Shown: one piece after another, positions 17,771 through 26,228 of the stretch
Position numbering within the stretch: the first letter of the stretch is position 1
How the letters are laid out: the number at the start of each line of letters is the position of its first letter
Assembly: GCF_012971745.1 (NCBI RefSeq)
Contig: NZ_CP048834.1
Coordinates: 5,899,001 to 5,963,000, forward strand
Length of the DNA stretch: 64,000 bases
Source of the DNA: Starkeya sp. ORNL1
GTDB taxonomy: Bacteria > Pseudomonadota > Alphaproteobacteria > Rhizobiales > Xanthobacteraceae
Direction of reading: 5' to 3'
Translations under genes and position numbers: made by a program
Notes under the pieces: generated by a model
The model's input: the letters and a program-made list of their open reading frames with translations, nothing else
Databases searched by the model: none
Told to the model about the DNA's origin: nothing

Positions 17771-19416
17771 GCGAGGTCCGCCTCCAGGGCCACAGCGCCT
17801 CGCCCGGCCTCGCCGCCGGGCCGGTGGTGGTGCTGGCGGCGCGGACCGCGTCGCGGCAGGCGACCGGCGACCCGGTGCGCGAGGCGGAGGCGCTGCGCGC
17901 CGCGCTCAAGGCGGCTGCCGCCGACATCGCCGCGCTGGCGGAACGCACTGGGGGCGAGGCGGCGGACATGCTCGGTTTCCAGCTTGCCCTGATCGAGGAT
18001 GATGCGCTGGCCGAGGGCGCGTTCGATGCCATCGGCGCCGGCATTCCCGCCGACCATGCCTGGCGCGAGGCCCTGAATGCCGAGATCGCCGGCTATGAGG
18101 CGGCGGAGGACGAATATTTCCGCGCCCGCGCCGCAGACCTCACCGATGTGCGCGACCGTGTGCTGGCCGAGTTGAATGGGGAGAGTGCCCACGCGCCCAC
18201 CTCGGGCATCGTCGCGGCGCATGATCTGCCGCCCTCACGCTTCCTCGGCATGGACTGGTCGCAGGGCGGGGCCATCCTCCTGGCCGCCGGCAGCCCGACC
18301 AGCCACGTCGCCATGCTGGCGCGCTCGCGCGGCATACCGATGATCGTCGGCCTCGGTGGTGATCCGGCCCGGCTCGCCGGCGAGGTGCTGGTGGACGGCG
18401 CGACCGGTGCGGTGGTGATCGACCCGTCGCCGGAAACGCGCCGCGCCTTCGAGAGCCGGCGCGGCGAGGATGAGGTGCGCGCCGCAGCGGCCGCGACGGG
18501 CCTCAAGGAGAAGGCGGCGACTGCCGACGGCACCGCCATCGCCGTGCTTATCAACATCGCCGAGCCGGATGAACTGGATGGTCTGGATCCGGCGATCTGC
18601 GACGGCATCGGCCTGGTGCGCACCGAATTCCTGTTCCACGGCGCGGGCGCGCTGCCCGACGAGGAGCACCAATATTCGGTCTATCGCCGCATGGTGGAAT
18701 GGGCGGTCAGCGATGGCGTGCAACGCGCGGTCACCATCCGCACGCTCGATGCCGGTGGCGACAAGCCGATAGCCGGGCTCACCGAGGATGGCGAGAGCAA
18801 CCCCTTCCTCGGCGTGCGCGGCATCCGCGTCTCGCTGAAGCACCCCGAGGTGTTTCGCGTGCAGCTGCGCGCGCTGCTGCGCGCCGCCGTCCATGGGCCG
18901 CTGAAGGTGATGTTGCCAATGGTGACGGTGCCGGAGGAGATCGAGGCATCGCGCCGACTGATGAGCGAGGAGTTCGCCGCGCTCAATGCCGCCGGCGTAG
19001 CGGCTCGCCAGCCGGCGCTCGGCATCATGGTCGAGGTGCCCGCGGCCGCCATCGCCATCGACATGTTCGATGCCGACTTCTTCTCCATCGGCTCGAACGA
19101 CTTGACGCAGTACATCACCGCCGCGGCCCGCGACATCGGCAATGTCGCCTATCTCGCCGACCCGCTGAATCCGGCGGTGTTGCGCATGGTGGAGCGGGTG
19201 GCGGCGCGGGGCGCCGCGCTCGGGCGCGAGGTGAGCCTGTGCGGCGATGCCGGCGGCGAGCCCGCCATCATCCCGCATCTCATCGCCGCCGGGCTGCGCA
19301 CGGTGTCGATGGCGCCGGTCCAGGTGGCGGCGGCCAAGGCGACGATCCGTGCCGTCGATCTTCGGCGCGCCGCCGCCGTGGAGGCGGGCGCCGTTTGTCA
19401 GGACGCCGGCAAATGA
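17767..19416 (+). CDS. Phosphoenolpyruvate-protein phosphotransferase (enzyme I)
   Basis: 549-residue, full-length enzyme I. The phosphohistidine is His180 in GSPTSHVAMLAR; the PEP-binding half contains LVRTEFLF, TLDAGGDKP, FLGVRGIRVS, GIMVEVPAA, FFSIGSNDLTQY and the catalytic cysteine at about residue 492 in SLCGDAGGE. It starts at GTG 17767 within the stop codon of the HPr gene (GTGA overlap); a longer upstream frame would cover HPr and DhaM. A complete enzyme I means the relay can start from PEP without help from a chromosomal ptsI. Confidence 0.92.
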   Translation: MSEVRLQGHSASPGLAAGPVVVLAARTASRQATGDPVREAEALRAALKAAAADIAALAERTGGEAADMLGFQLALIEDDALAEGAFDAIGAGIPADHAWREALNAEIAGYEAAEDEYFRARAADLTDVRDRVLAELNGESAHAPTSGIVAAHDLPPSRFLGMDWSQGGAILLAAGSPTSHVAMLARSRGIPMIVGLGGDPARLAGEVLVDGATGAVVIDPSPETRRAFESRRGEDEVRAAAAATGLKEKAATADGTAIAVLINIAEPDELDGLDPAICDGIGLVRTEFLFHGAGALPDEEHQYSVYRRMVEWAVSDGVQRAVTIRTLDAGGDKPIAGLTEDGESNPFLGVRGIRVSLKHPEVFRVQLRALLRAAVHGPLKVMLPMVTVPEEIEASRRLMSEEFAALNAAGVAARQPALGIMVEVPAAAIAIDMFDADFFSIGSNDLTQYITAAARDIGNVAYLADPLNPAVLRMVERVAARGAALGREVSLCGDAGGEPAIIPHLIAAGLRTVSMAPVQVAAAKATIRAVDLRRAAAVEAGAVCQDAGK

Positions 19417-19832
19417 ACGAGATGGCTCCCGCACGGCTGGGCGCGAGCGTCGCCGAATACAAGGGCGTGCTGCGCCGCGTGCTCGACAACCGGCCCTCCG
19501 GTACGCGCCAGCGGCTGGCGCTGGCGCTCGGCAAGAACCGCTCCTTCGTCTCGCAGATCGCCAACCCGTCCTATCCGGTGCCGATCCCGGCACAGCATGT
19601 CGAGACCATCTTCGAGGTGTGCCACTTCTCGCTCGACGAGCGGAAGAGCTTTCTCGATGCCTATCGCCACGCCCATGCACGTCGCAAGCTTGATGCCGGC
19701 GATGCGCCGAAGCGGCGCGTCATCTCCATCACCGTGCCGGACCTAGGCGACGCCCGCCGCAACCATGCGGTGGATGAGATGGTCGCCGAGTTCGCGGCGC
19801 GCCTCGCCCGGCTGGCGGAGGATATTTCCTGA
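19413..19832 (+). CDS. Helix-turn-helix-like protein embedded in the kinase operon
   Basis: 139 residues. Residues 27-65 (GTRQRLALALGKNRSFVSQI, then a Pro-rich stretch and VETIFEVCHFS) look like an Xre-type helix-turn-helix; the C-terminal third is helical and basic to acidic. No effector domain is obvious. It is translationally coupled to enzyme I (ATGA overlap) and lies 53 bp before dhaK. A regulator that senses the state of the kinase, as DhaR does in E. coli, is a reasonable guess, but it is not a DhaR homologue. Confidence 0.7.
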   Translation: MNEMAPARLGASVAEYKGVLRRVLDNRPSGTRQRLALALGKNRSFVSQIANPSYPVPIPAQHVETIFEVCHFSLDERKSFLDAYRHAHARRKLDAGDAPKRRVISITVPDLGDARRNHAVDEMVAEFAARLARLAEDIS

Positions 19833-19885
19833 TTTCCTGAAAGCGCGGATGTGCCCGCAGAGGCACGCCACATCGGAGGACACCC

Positions 19886-20875
19886 ATGAAGAAGCTCATC
19901 AATGCGCCGGAAGCCGTGCTCTCCGAGAGCCTCGACGGCTTTGCCCGCGCGCATGCGGATCTCATCACCCTTGGTGAGGAGCGCAAATTCGTCGCCCGCC
20001 GCCAGCTCACCCCCGGCAAGGTGGCGCTGATCTCCGGTGGCGGCTCCGGCCATGAGCCGCTGCATGCCGGCTTTGTCGGCTACGGCATGCTCGATGCGGC
20101 GTGCCCCGGGCAGGTCTTCACCTCGCCGACGCCGGACCAGATGGCCGCGGCGGTGGAGGCGGTGGAACAGGGCGCCGGCGCACTGTTCATCGTGAAGAAC
20201 TACGAGGGCGACGTGATGAACTTCGAGATGGCCGCGGAGATCGCCGGCCGCGAAGTCGCGCGCGTGCTCACCGATGATGATGTCGCGGTGGAGGCCTCGA
20301 CCTGGTCGATCGGGCGGCGCGGCGTTGCCGGCACGATGGTGGTGGAAAAGATCCTCGGCGCCGCCGCCGAGCAGGGCCGCTCGCTCGCCGATCTGGTCGC
20401 GCTGGGCGAGGCGGTGAACCGGGCGACGCGCTCCATGGGCGTGGCACTCACCTCCTGCACCGTGCCGGCCGCCGGCAAGCCGACCTTCGAGATCGGCGAG
20501 GGCGAGATGGAGATGGGGGTGGGCATCCATGGCGAGCCCGGCCGGCGCCGGGTCGCGCTGGCCCGCGCCGATGCCATCGCCGAAGAGATGCTGGAGGCGA
20601 TCCTGGCCGATCTGCCGGGAGCGCAGGGCGCGCCGTGCCTGTTGCTGGCGAACGGCTTCGGCGGCACGCCGCTGATGGAACTCTATCTCATGGTCGAGGC
20701 TGCGGGCCGCATTCTGGACAAGCACGGCATCAGAGTGGCGCGCCATCTGACCGGCAACTACGTCACCTCGCTCGACATGGCCGGCTGCTCGCTGACGGTG
20801 ACCGCGCTTACCGATGAGATGATCGGTTTGTGGGATGCACCCGTGCAGACAGCGGCGTTGAGATGGGGACGATGA
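19886..20875 (+). CDS. dhaK: Dihydroxyacetone kinase subunit DhaK (ketose-binding)
   Basis: 329-residue substrate-binding subunit. The conserved GGGSGHEPLH (residues 51-60), NYEGD (105-109) and GIHGEPG with the covalent-binding histidine at 215 are present, so the hemiaminal mechanism should be intact. GGAGG precedes the ATG. It is the last gene of the operon and separated from dhaL by four other genes, an unusual order. Substrate may be dihydroxyacetone or a tetrulose such as erythrulose, since DhaK-family kinases for both are known. Confidence 0.93.
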   Translation: MKKLINAPEAVLSESLDGFARAHADLITLGEERKFVARRQLTPGKVALISGGGSGHEPLHAGFVGYGMLDAACPGQVFTSPTPDQMAAAVEAVEQGAGALFIVKNYEGDVMNFEMAAEIAGREVARVLTDDDVAVEASTWSIGRRGVAGTMVVEKILGAAAEQGRSLADLVALGEAVNRATRSMGVALTSCTVPAAGKPTFEIGEGEMEMGVGIHGEPGRRRVALARADAIAEEMLEAILADLPGAQGAPCLLLANGFGGTPLMELYLMVEAAGRILDKHGIRVARHLTGNYVTSLDMAGCSLTVTALTDEMIGLWDAPVQTAALRWGR

Positions 20876-21043
20876 TATGTCGATTGATCACGCCCTCGCG
20901 CCATTTGTCCTGTAGCGATTGACATCGCAACAATTCCCCAGTTCGATCTCGCGCCTGTCAACCGTTTGTCAGTGACTTGCGGCTTGACTGGATGCGGGCT
21001 GCCGCGGACAAGGGCGGCAAGGTATTAAAATAGGAATGCGACC

Positions 21044-21655
21044 ATGCGGTTGTCTGTTCTGGCTTTGTCGCTCGCCGTCCTTCTCCCCGTTGCGGGCGCC
21101 ACTGCCCAGACCCGGCCGCCGGCCGATCTGCGCAACACGGTGATGGAGATCGACGAGAAGCCGGGTTACGTCCCTTCGGACGATGAATCCCAGCTCGATC
21201 CGGCGTTCCGTCGCCAGCCGGTGTATTTCCGCACCACCGAGCCGCCGGGCACCATCGTCATCCACACTTCCGAGCGCTTCCTCTATCTGGTGCAGGGCAA
21301 CAACCGGGCGCTGCGCTACGGCATCGGTGTCGGGCGCGAGGGTTTCCAGTGGGCCGGCATGCAGAAGATCAGCCGCAAGGCCGAGTGGCCGGACTGGACG
21401 CCGCCGCCGGAGATGATCCAGCGCCAGCCCTATCTGCCGCGCTTCATGGCCGGCGGTCCGGGCAATCCGATGGGCGCCGCGGCGCTCTATCTCGGCGGCA
21501 CGGTCTATCGCATCCACGGCACCAACATGCCGCAGACCATCGGCAGCGCGGTGTCGTCGGGCTGCTTCCGGCTGGTGAACGCCGACGTGGCGGATCTCTA
21601 CCAGCGCGTGCCGATCGGCACCAAGGTCGTCATACGGCAGGCGCCGGAACTCTGA
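21044..21655 (+). CDS. L,D-transpeptidase (YkuD family)
   Basis: 203-residue exported peptidoglycan cross-linking enzyme with an N-terminal signal peptide (cleavage near TAQ-TRP). The YkuD catalytic region is clear: YRIHGTNMPQTIGSAVSSGCFR, where His and Cys form the active site. The preceding core (IVIHTSERFLYLVQGNN) is typical of the short alphaproteobacterial members. It stands alone between dhaK and an amino-acid-binding-protein gene. The 168 bp upstream hold no gene. Confidence 0.92.
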   Translation: MRLSVLALSLAVLLPVAGATAQTRPPADLRNTVMEIDEKPGYVPSDDESQLDPAFRRQPVYFRTTEPPGTIVIHTSERFLYLVQGNNRALRYGIGVGREGFQWAGMQKISRKAEWPDWTPPPEMIQRQPYLPRFMAGGPGNPMGAAALYLGGTVYRIHGTNMPQTIGSAVSSGCFRLVNADVADLYQRVPIGTKVVIRQAPEL

Positions 21656-21698
21656 TAAAGCGGCCGCGGACAACGCGAGCGGACACGGGTAAACGGGG

Positions 21699-22727
21699 AT
21701 GCACATGATGGGCTTGGGGAAAATGCTGGCGGCTGCCGGCCTGGTGCTGGCGGGCTTTGCCGGCCATGCGGCGCAGGCCGACACGCTCAGCGACGTTAAG
21801 GCGCGCGGCACGCTGAATTGCGGCGTCAGCCAGGGGCTGGCCGGCTTCTCGGCGAAGGACGACAAGGGCGTATGGTCCGGCTTCGACGTCGATGTCTGCA
21901 AGGCCATCGCGGCCGCGGTATTCAACGACCCCTCGAAGGTCAACTACGTGCCGCTCTCGGCGGAAGCGCGCTTCCCGGCGCTCGCCAAGGGCGATGTCGA
22001 TGTGCTGTCGCGCAACTCGACCTGGACGCTCTCGCGTGAAGCCGGACTGAAGCTGCTGTTCGCCGCCGTCTCCTATTATGACGGCCAGGGCTTCATGGTG
22101 CGCAACGCCAAGAATTACACCTCGGCGCTGGAACTCGGCGGCATCAAGATCTGCACGCAGAGCGGCACCACCAGCGCGCTGAACGTCGCGGACTTCTTCC
22201 GCCAGAACAAGATGACGTTCGAGCTGATCGAGCTGCCCACCGTCGACGAGGTGGTGAAGGCCTATGACAGCGAGAAGTGCGACGCGCTGACCACCGACGT
22301 CTCGCAGCTCTATGCGCTGCGGCTGAAGCTGGCCAAGCCGGGCGATCACATCGTGCTGCCGGACGTCATCTCCAAGGAGCCGCTCGGCCCGGTGGTCCGC
22401 CAGGGCGACGATGCCTGGCTGAACATCGTCAAGTGGAGCTTCTATGCCATGCTCAATGCCGAGGAACTCGGCATCGACGGCACCACGCTCGACCAGGCGA
22501 TGAAGTCGGAGAAGCCGAATGTGAAGCGCTTCGTCGGCGCGGAAGGCGATTTCGGCACGCAGCTCGGCCTCACCAACGATTGGGCGGTGCGCATCGTCAA
22601 GGCGGTGGGCAATTACGGCGAATCCTTCGAGCGCAATGTCGGCGCCAATTCCAAGCTCGGCATTCCGCGCGGCATCAACCAGCTGTGGAGCGCCGGCGGC
22701 ATCCAGTACGCGCCGCCGATGCGCTGA
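21699..22727 (+). CDS. General L-amino-acid-binding protein, AapJ type (orphan)
   Basis: 342-residue periplasmic binding protein of the AapJ group (SBP_bac_3). Signal peptide to about residue 27, then DTLSDVKARGTLNCGVSQGL, the family segment VLSRNSTWTLSREAG and ending WSAGGIQYAPPMR, which is the usual AapJ C-terminus. No aapQMP permease or ATPase genes are next to it, so it must work with a transporter encoded elsewhere or act as an alternative binding protein. Confidence 0.88.
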   Translation: MHMMGLGKMLAAAGLVLAGFAGHAAQADTLSDVKARGTLNCGVSQGLAGFSAKDDKGVWSGFDVDVCKAIAAAVFNDPSKVNYVPLSAEARFPALAKGDVDVLSRNSTWTLSREAGLKLLFAAVSYYDGQGFMVRNAKNYTSALELGGIKICTQSGTTSALNVADFFRQNKMTFELIELPTVDEVVKAYDSEKCDALTTDVSQLYALRLKLAKPGDHIVLPDVISKEPLGPVVRQGDDAWLNIVKWSFYAMLNAEELGIDGTTLDQAMKSEKPNVKRFVGAEGDFGTQLGLTNDWAVRIVKAVGNYGESFERNVGANSKLGIPRGINQLWSAGGIQYAPPMR

Positions 22728-22742
22728 GCCCGGGCGACCGCG

Positions 22743-23927
22743 ATGGCAGCCGGAGGCGGGGTGCTCGTCACCTTCAATCCCGGCTCCTCGACCATCAAGA
22801 TCGGGCTGTTCGCGATCGATCGCGGTTCAGCCCGGCGGATCGGCCAGGGCATGATCGATCTGCGCCAGCAACCGCTGGTGCTGCACATCGTCGAAGGCCC
22901 GAACGCGGCAGACATCCCGCTGAAAGCGCAGGTCGCGGACGAGCTCGATGACGTGCTCGACGAGACGCTCGGCTGGCTCTCCAAACATTTCGAGCATGAA
23001 GGGCTGGTCGCTGCCGGGCATCGCGTGGTGCATGGTGGCGACGATTTCCATGGGCCGGTGCGGATCGATGACGCGGCGCTGCAAGCCATCGAGGCGCTGG
23101 TGCCTCTGGCGCCGCTGCACCAGCCGCAGAGCGTCCGCCTGATCACGGCGATCCGCCGGTTGCGGCCCGGACTACCTCAGGTTGCCTCGTTCGACACCGC
23201 CTTCCACCGCACCCAGACCGACATGGTGCGGCGCTTCGCGCTGCCGCGCGCGATGTTCGACGAGGGCATCAAGCGCTACGGCTTCCACGGCCTGTCCTAC
23301 AAATACATCGCTAGGGCCTTGCAGCGGCAGGCGCCGGCACTGGCGCAGGGGCGCATCGTGGTCGCGCATCTCGGCAGCGGGGCGAGCCTGTGCGGGCTCG
23401 CGGGAGGGGCGAGCCGCGACACCAGCATGGGGTTCTCGACGCTCGACGGCATCCCGATGGCGACGCGCTGCGGGGCGCTCGATCCCGGCGTACCGCTGCA
23501 TCTGCTCGCCAACGGCATGTCGCGAGAAGAGTTGGAGGACCTGCTCTATCACCGCTCCGGGCTGCTGGGCGTCTCCGGCATCAGCGCCGACAGCCGGGCG
23601 CTGCTGGAAAGCGATGCACCCGAGGCGCGCGAGGCGATCGAGATGTTCGCCTTCCGTATCGCGCAGACCGTGGCCTCGATGGCGGTGACGCTCGGCGGAC
23701 TGGACGGCATCGTCTTCACCGCGGGAATCGGCGAGCACCAGCCGCAGGTGCGGGCGCTGGTGTGCGGGTATCTCGGCTGGCTCGGCGTGGCACTGGACGA
23801 GGGCGCTAACGTGGCGAATGCGCTGCGGATCGACGGGGCGGGGTCCAAGGTCGCGGTACTGGTGATCCCGACCGACGAGGAACAGGTGATCGCCGACGAG
23901 GCGGTCGGGGTGCTCAGTCTTTCGTGA
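22743..23927 (+). CDS. ackA: Acetate kinase-family protein
   Basis: 394-residue ASKHA kinase forming acyl phosphates from acetate or propionate. The N-terminal phosphate loop reads FNPGSSTIKIGLF where acetate kinase usually has NCGSSSLKF. Other motifs are normal: HRVVHGGDDFHGP, RYGFHGLSYKYI, AHLGSGASLCGL and GIVFTAGIGEH. No phosphotransacetylase gene is adjacent. It begins 15 bp after the AapJ-type gene with only a weak ribosome site. The acetate assignment is the default for the family. Confidence 0.85.
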   Translation: MAAGGGVLVTFNPGSSTIKIGLFAIDRGSARRIGQGMIDLRQQPLVLHIVEGPNAADIPLKAQVADELDDVLDETLGWLSKHFEHEGLVAAGHRVVHGGDDFHGPVRIDDAALQAIEALVPLAPLHQPQSVRLITAIRRLRPGLPQVASFDTAFHRTQTDMVRRFALPRAMFDEGIKRYGFHGLSYKYIARALQRQAPALAQGRIVVAHLGSGASLCGLAGGASRDTSMGFSTLDGIPMATRCGALDPGVPLHLLANGMSREELEDLLYHRSGLLGVSGISADSRALLESDAPEAREAIEMFAFRIAQTVASMAVTLGGLDGIVFTAGIGEHQPQVRALVCGYLGWLGVALDEGANVANALRIDGAGSKVAVLVIPTDEEQVIADEAVGVLSLS

Positions 23928-23931
23928 TGCC

Positions 23932-24027
23932 GTCATCCCGTACGGCCGTCAGGCCGATCCGGGATCGCGAAAACGCTCTTCATCGTCACGCGATCCCGGC
24001 TCTACGCTGCGCTTCGGCCGGGATGAC
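23932..24027. repeat. Family A palindromic intergenic repeat, copy 3
   Basis: GTCATCCCGTACGGCC ... GGCCGATCCGGGATCGCG followed by CGCGATCCCGG ... CGGCCGGGATGAC. It lies between two convergent genes, where it could act as a bidirectional stem-loop. Confidence 0.85.
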
Positions 24028-24049
24028 GACGAGTGGTGGGAGGAAGACG

Positions 24050-24856
24050 TCACTCCCCCCGCCATTGCGGCGTGCGCTTGGCCAGGAAAGCATCCACGCC
24101 CTCACGGAAATCGGCGCTGCCATAGGTGCGGCGGATCAGGTCGGCGTCGGGGGCCTGCAGATCCACCGAGAGCCGGCGCAGCATCTCCTTGGTCACCTGG
24201 ATGGTGATCGGGGCGTGGCCCTTGAGCCGGGTGCATATCTCCTCGACATGGGCATCGAGCGCGTCGGGGGCGAGCACCGTCACATAGCCGGTCGGCATCT
24301 CCTCGGCGGTCGGCATCTCCGCGAGCAGCAGCATGCGCTTGACGAGGCTGACACCCAGCGTCGCGGTGAGGCGCTGGACATTGGACGCCGAGAGACAGTT
24401 GCCGAGCGTGCGGGCGATCGGCACGCCGAAGCGCGCGCCCGGGGTTGCCACGCGGAAGTCGCAGGCGTTCGCCAGCGCCATGCCGCCGCCGACCGCCCAG
24501 CCTTCGACCACGGCGATGGTCGGCACCGGCACAGCCTCCAGCAGGCCGACGAAATGCTCCACCTTCTCTTCATAGGCGACGCCGTCGCGCCCGGACGAAA
24601 AGGCGCGGAACTGGTCAATGTCGGTGCCGGCGACGAACGCCTTGCCGCCGGCGCCGCGCAGCACGGCGACGCGGATGGCGGGATCGGCGGCGATCGCCTT
24701 GCAGGCGGCGCCGAGTTCTTCATACATCCGCCAGGTCATGGCGTTGCGTGCGGCCGGGCGATCAAAGATGAGGCGCGCCACCGCGCCGTCGATCTCGAGA
24801 CGGACGGTACCTTCGCCCGCGGAAGGTTGGGCCGGAGTGTTGGCGGCGATGTTCAT
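24050..24856 (-). CDS. Enoyl-CoA hydratase/isomerase-family protein
   Basis: 268-residue crotonase. Oxyanion-hole segments are visible: AFVAGTDIDQF (first loop) and EGWAVGGGMALANACDFRVA (second), followed by the FGVPIARTLG region. The acidic catalytic residues cannot be assigned with confidence. Its start overlaps the end of the CoA-transferase gene (ATGA), so it should act on the CoA ester made by that enzyme. It is the last gene of the minus-strand Tct operon. Confidence 0.87.
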   Translation of the reverse strand: MNIAANTPAQPSAGEGTVRLEIDGAVARLIFDRPAARNAMTWRMYEELGAACKAIAADPAIRVAVLRGAGGKAFVAGTDIDQFRAFSSGRDGVAYEEKVEHFVGLLEAVPVPTIAVVEGWAVGGGMALANACDFRVATPGARFGVPIARTLGNCLSASNVQRLTATLGVSLVKRMLLLAEMPTAEEMPTGYVTVLAPDALDAHVEEICTRLKGHAPITIQVTKEMLRRLSVDLQAPDADLIRRTYGSADFREGVDAFLAKRTPQWRGE

Positions 24857-26121
24857 GGTGCAAAGGCTCCGCGGGCGGTGAATTCTTCCAGCGCCGAGGC
24901 ATCGACGCCGATCTCGCCGAGCACGGCCTGCGTGTGCTCGCCGAGCAGCGGCGGATGCAGGCGCACCTGCTGCGGCGTGCCGGAGAGCTTCACCGCGAAG
25001 CCGATGTTCGACACCTTGCCCTCGATCGGATGGTCGATCTCCATGCGCATGTGGCGATGCCGCCCGTGCTCGCTCTCGAACGCTTCGGGGTAAGTGTACA
25101 TGGTGCCGGCGGGGATGCCGACGGCAAGCAGCGCCTCCACCCATTCGTCGGAGGTGCGGGCAATGAAGCTCTTCTCCAGTTCCTCGATCAGCACCTCGCG
25201 ATTGGCGAGGCGATCCGGGTTGGTGAGGAAGCGCGGATCCTCCAGCAGTTCCTTACGGTTCAGCGTCTCGCACAGCAGCGCCCAAAGCTTCTGGTTGGTG
25301 GCGCCCATGACGAAATAGCCGTCCTTGGACTTCACCGCCTGATAGGGGGCGCTCATGCGATTGGCGGTGCCGAGCGGGATCGGCTGGGTGCCACGGCCCC
25401 AATATTCGGAGATGTCCCAGATCGAGAAGGCCAGTGCCGCCTCGAACAGCGAGGCATCGACATACTGGCCCTCGCCGGTGTTCTTGGCGCCGATATAGGC
25501 GGCGAGCAGGGCATAGGTGGCGAACAGGGCGCAGCCGATGTCCGCCACCGGCACGCCGGCCTTCACCGGCGGGCCGCCAGGATGGCCGGTGACGCTCATC
25601 ACGCCGGACATGGCCTGCGCCATCAGGTCGAAGCCGGGGCGGCCGGCCCACGGGCCGCTCTGGCCGAAGCCGGAGATCGAGGCATAGACGAGGCGCGGAT
25701 TGATCTTCGACAGCGTCTCGTAATCGCACTTCAGCTTCTTCATCACCCCGGGGCGATAATTCTCGACCAGGATGTCGGCGGTCTCGACCAGCCGGTAAAA
25801 GACTTCGCGGCCGGCCTCGCTCTTCAGGTTGATCGCCACCGAACGCTTGTTCCGGTTCATGTTGAGGAAGCCCATGCTGTCGGGCCCCTTCATCTTGAAC
25901 CCCATGGCGCCGCGGGTCTGGTCGCCGGTGCCGGGCGGCTCGATCTTGATGACGTCGGCACCGAGATCGCCGAGCAGCATGCAGCTATAGGGGCCGGCCA
26001 TCACCTGGCTGACATCGAGCACACGCACGCCGGCGAGCGGGAGCGGCCGGGTCGTGGCGGCGTCGCTCGCCTGGCGCTGCGGCGTCGCATCCGGGCGGGT
26101 CTGGTCCAGCACATCGCTCAT
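24853..26121 (-). CDS. CaiB/BaiF-type (class III) CoA-transferase
   Basis: 422-residue family III CoA-transferase that moves CoA from one acyl-CoA to a carboxylate. Typical landmarks: GVRVLDVSQVMAGPYSCMLLGDLGADVIKIEPPGTGD at the N-terminus (read in parts), NRNKRSVAINLKSEAG, and the FDLMAQAMSG region with the catalytic-aspartate neighbourhood. ATG 26121 has AGGGAA upstream. It follows the Tct transporter and its regulator, so it probably activates the imported carboxylate. Confidence 0.9.
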   Translation of the reverse strand: MSDVLDQTRPDATPQRQASDAATTRPLPLAGVRVLDVSQVMAGPYSCMLLGDLGADVIKIEPPGTGDQTRGAMGFKMKGPDSMGFLNMNRNKRSVAINLKSEAGREVFYRLVETADILVENYRPGVMKKLKCDYETLSKINPRLVYASISGFGQSGPWAGRPGFDLMAQAMSGVMSVTGHPGGPPVKAGVPVADIGCALFATYALLAAYIGAKNTGEGQYVDASLFEAALAFSIWDISEYWGRGTQPIPLGTANRMSAPYQAVKSKDGYFVMGATNQKLWALLCETLNRKELLEDPRFLTNPDRLANREVLIEELEKSFIARTSDEWVEALLAVGIPAGTMYTYPEAFESEHGRHRHMRMEIDHPIEGKVSNIGFAVKLSGTPQQVRLHPPLLGEHTQAVLGEIGVDASALEEFTARGAFAP

Positions 26122-26171
26122 CGGTCGGTTCCCTTGCTTCTCGGCGCGGCCGTGCCGCACATGCATTCTCA

Positions 26172-26190
26172 ATCAATAATTACGTTTGAT
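26172..26190. promoter_or_regulatory. Candidate GntR operator upstream of the CoA-transferase gene
   Basis: ATCAA-N9-TTGAT (ATCAATAATTACGTTTGAT) lies about 50 bp before the CoA-transferase start. Its first 11 bases, ATCAATAATTA, recur exactly at 30225-30235 in front of the TctC gene, supporting a shared site for the FCD regulator encoded between them. Confidence 0.5.
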
Positions 26191-26228
26191 CCGGAGGTGG
26201 CCTCGGAAGCGGGCCGCACCGGGCACAT

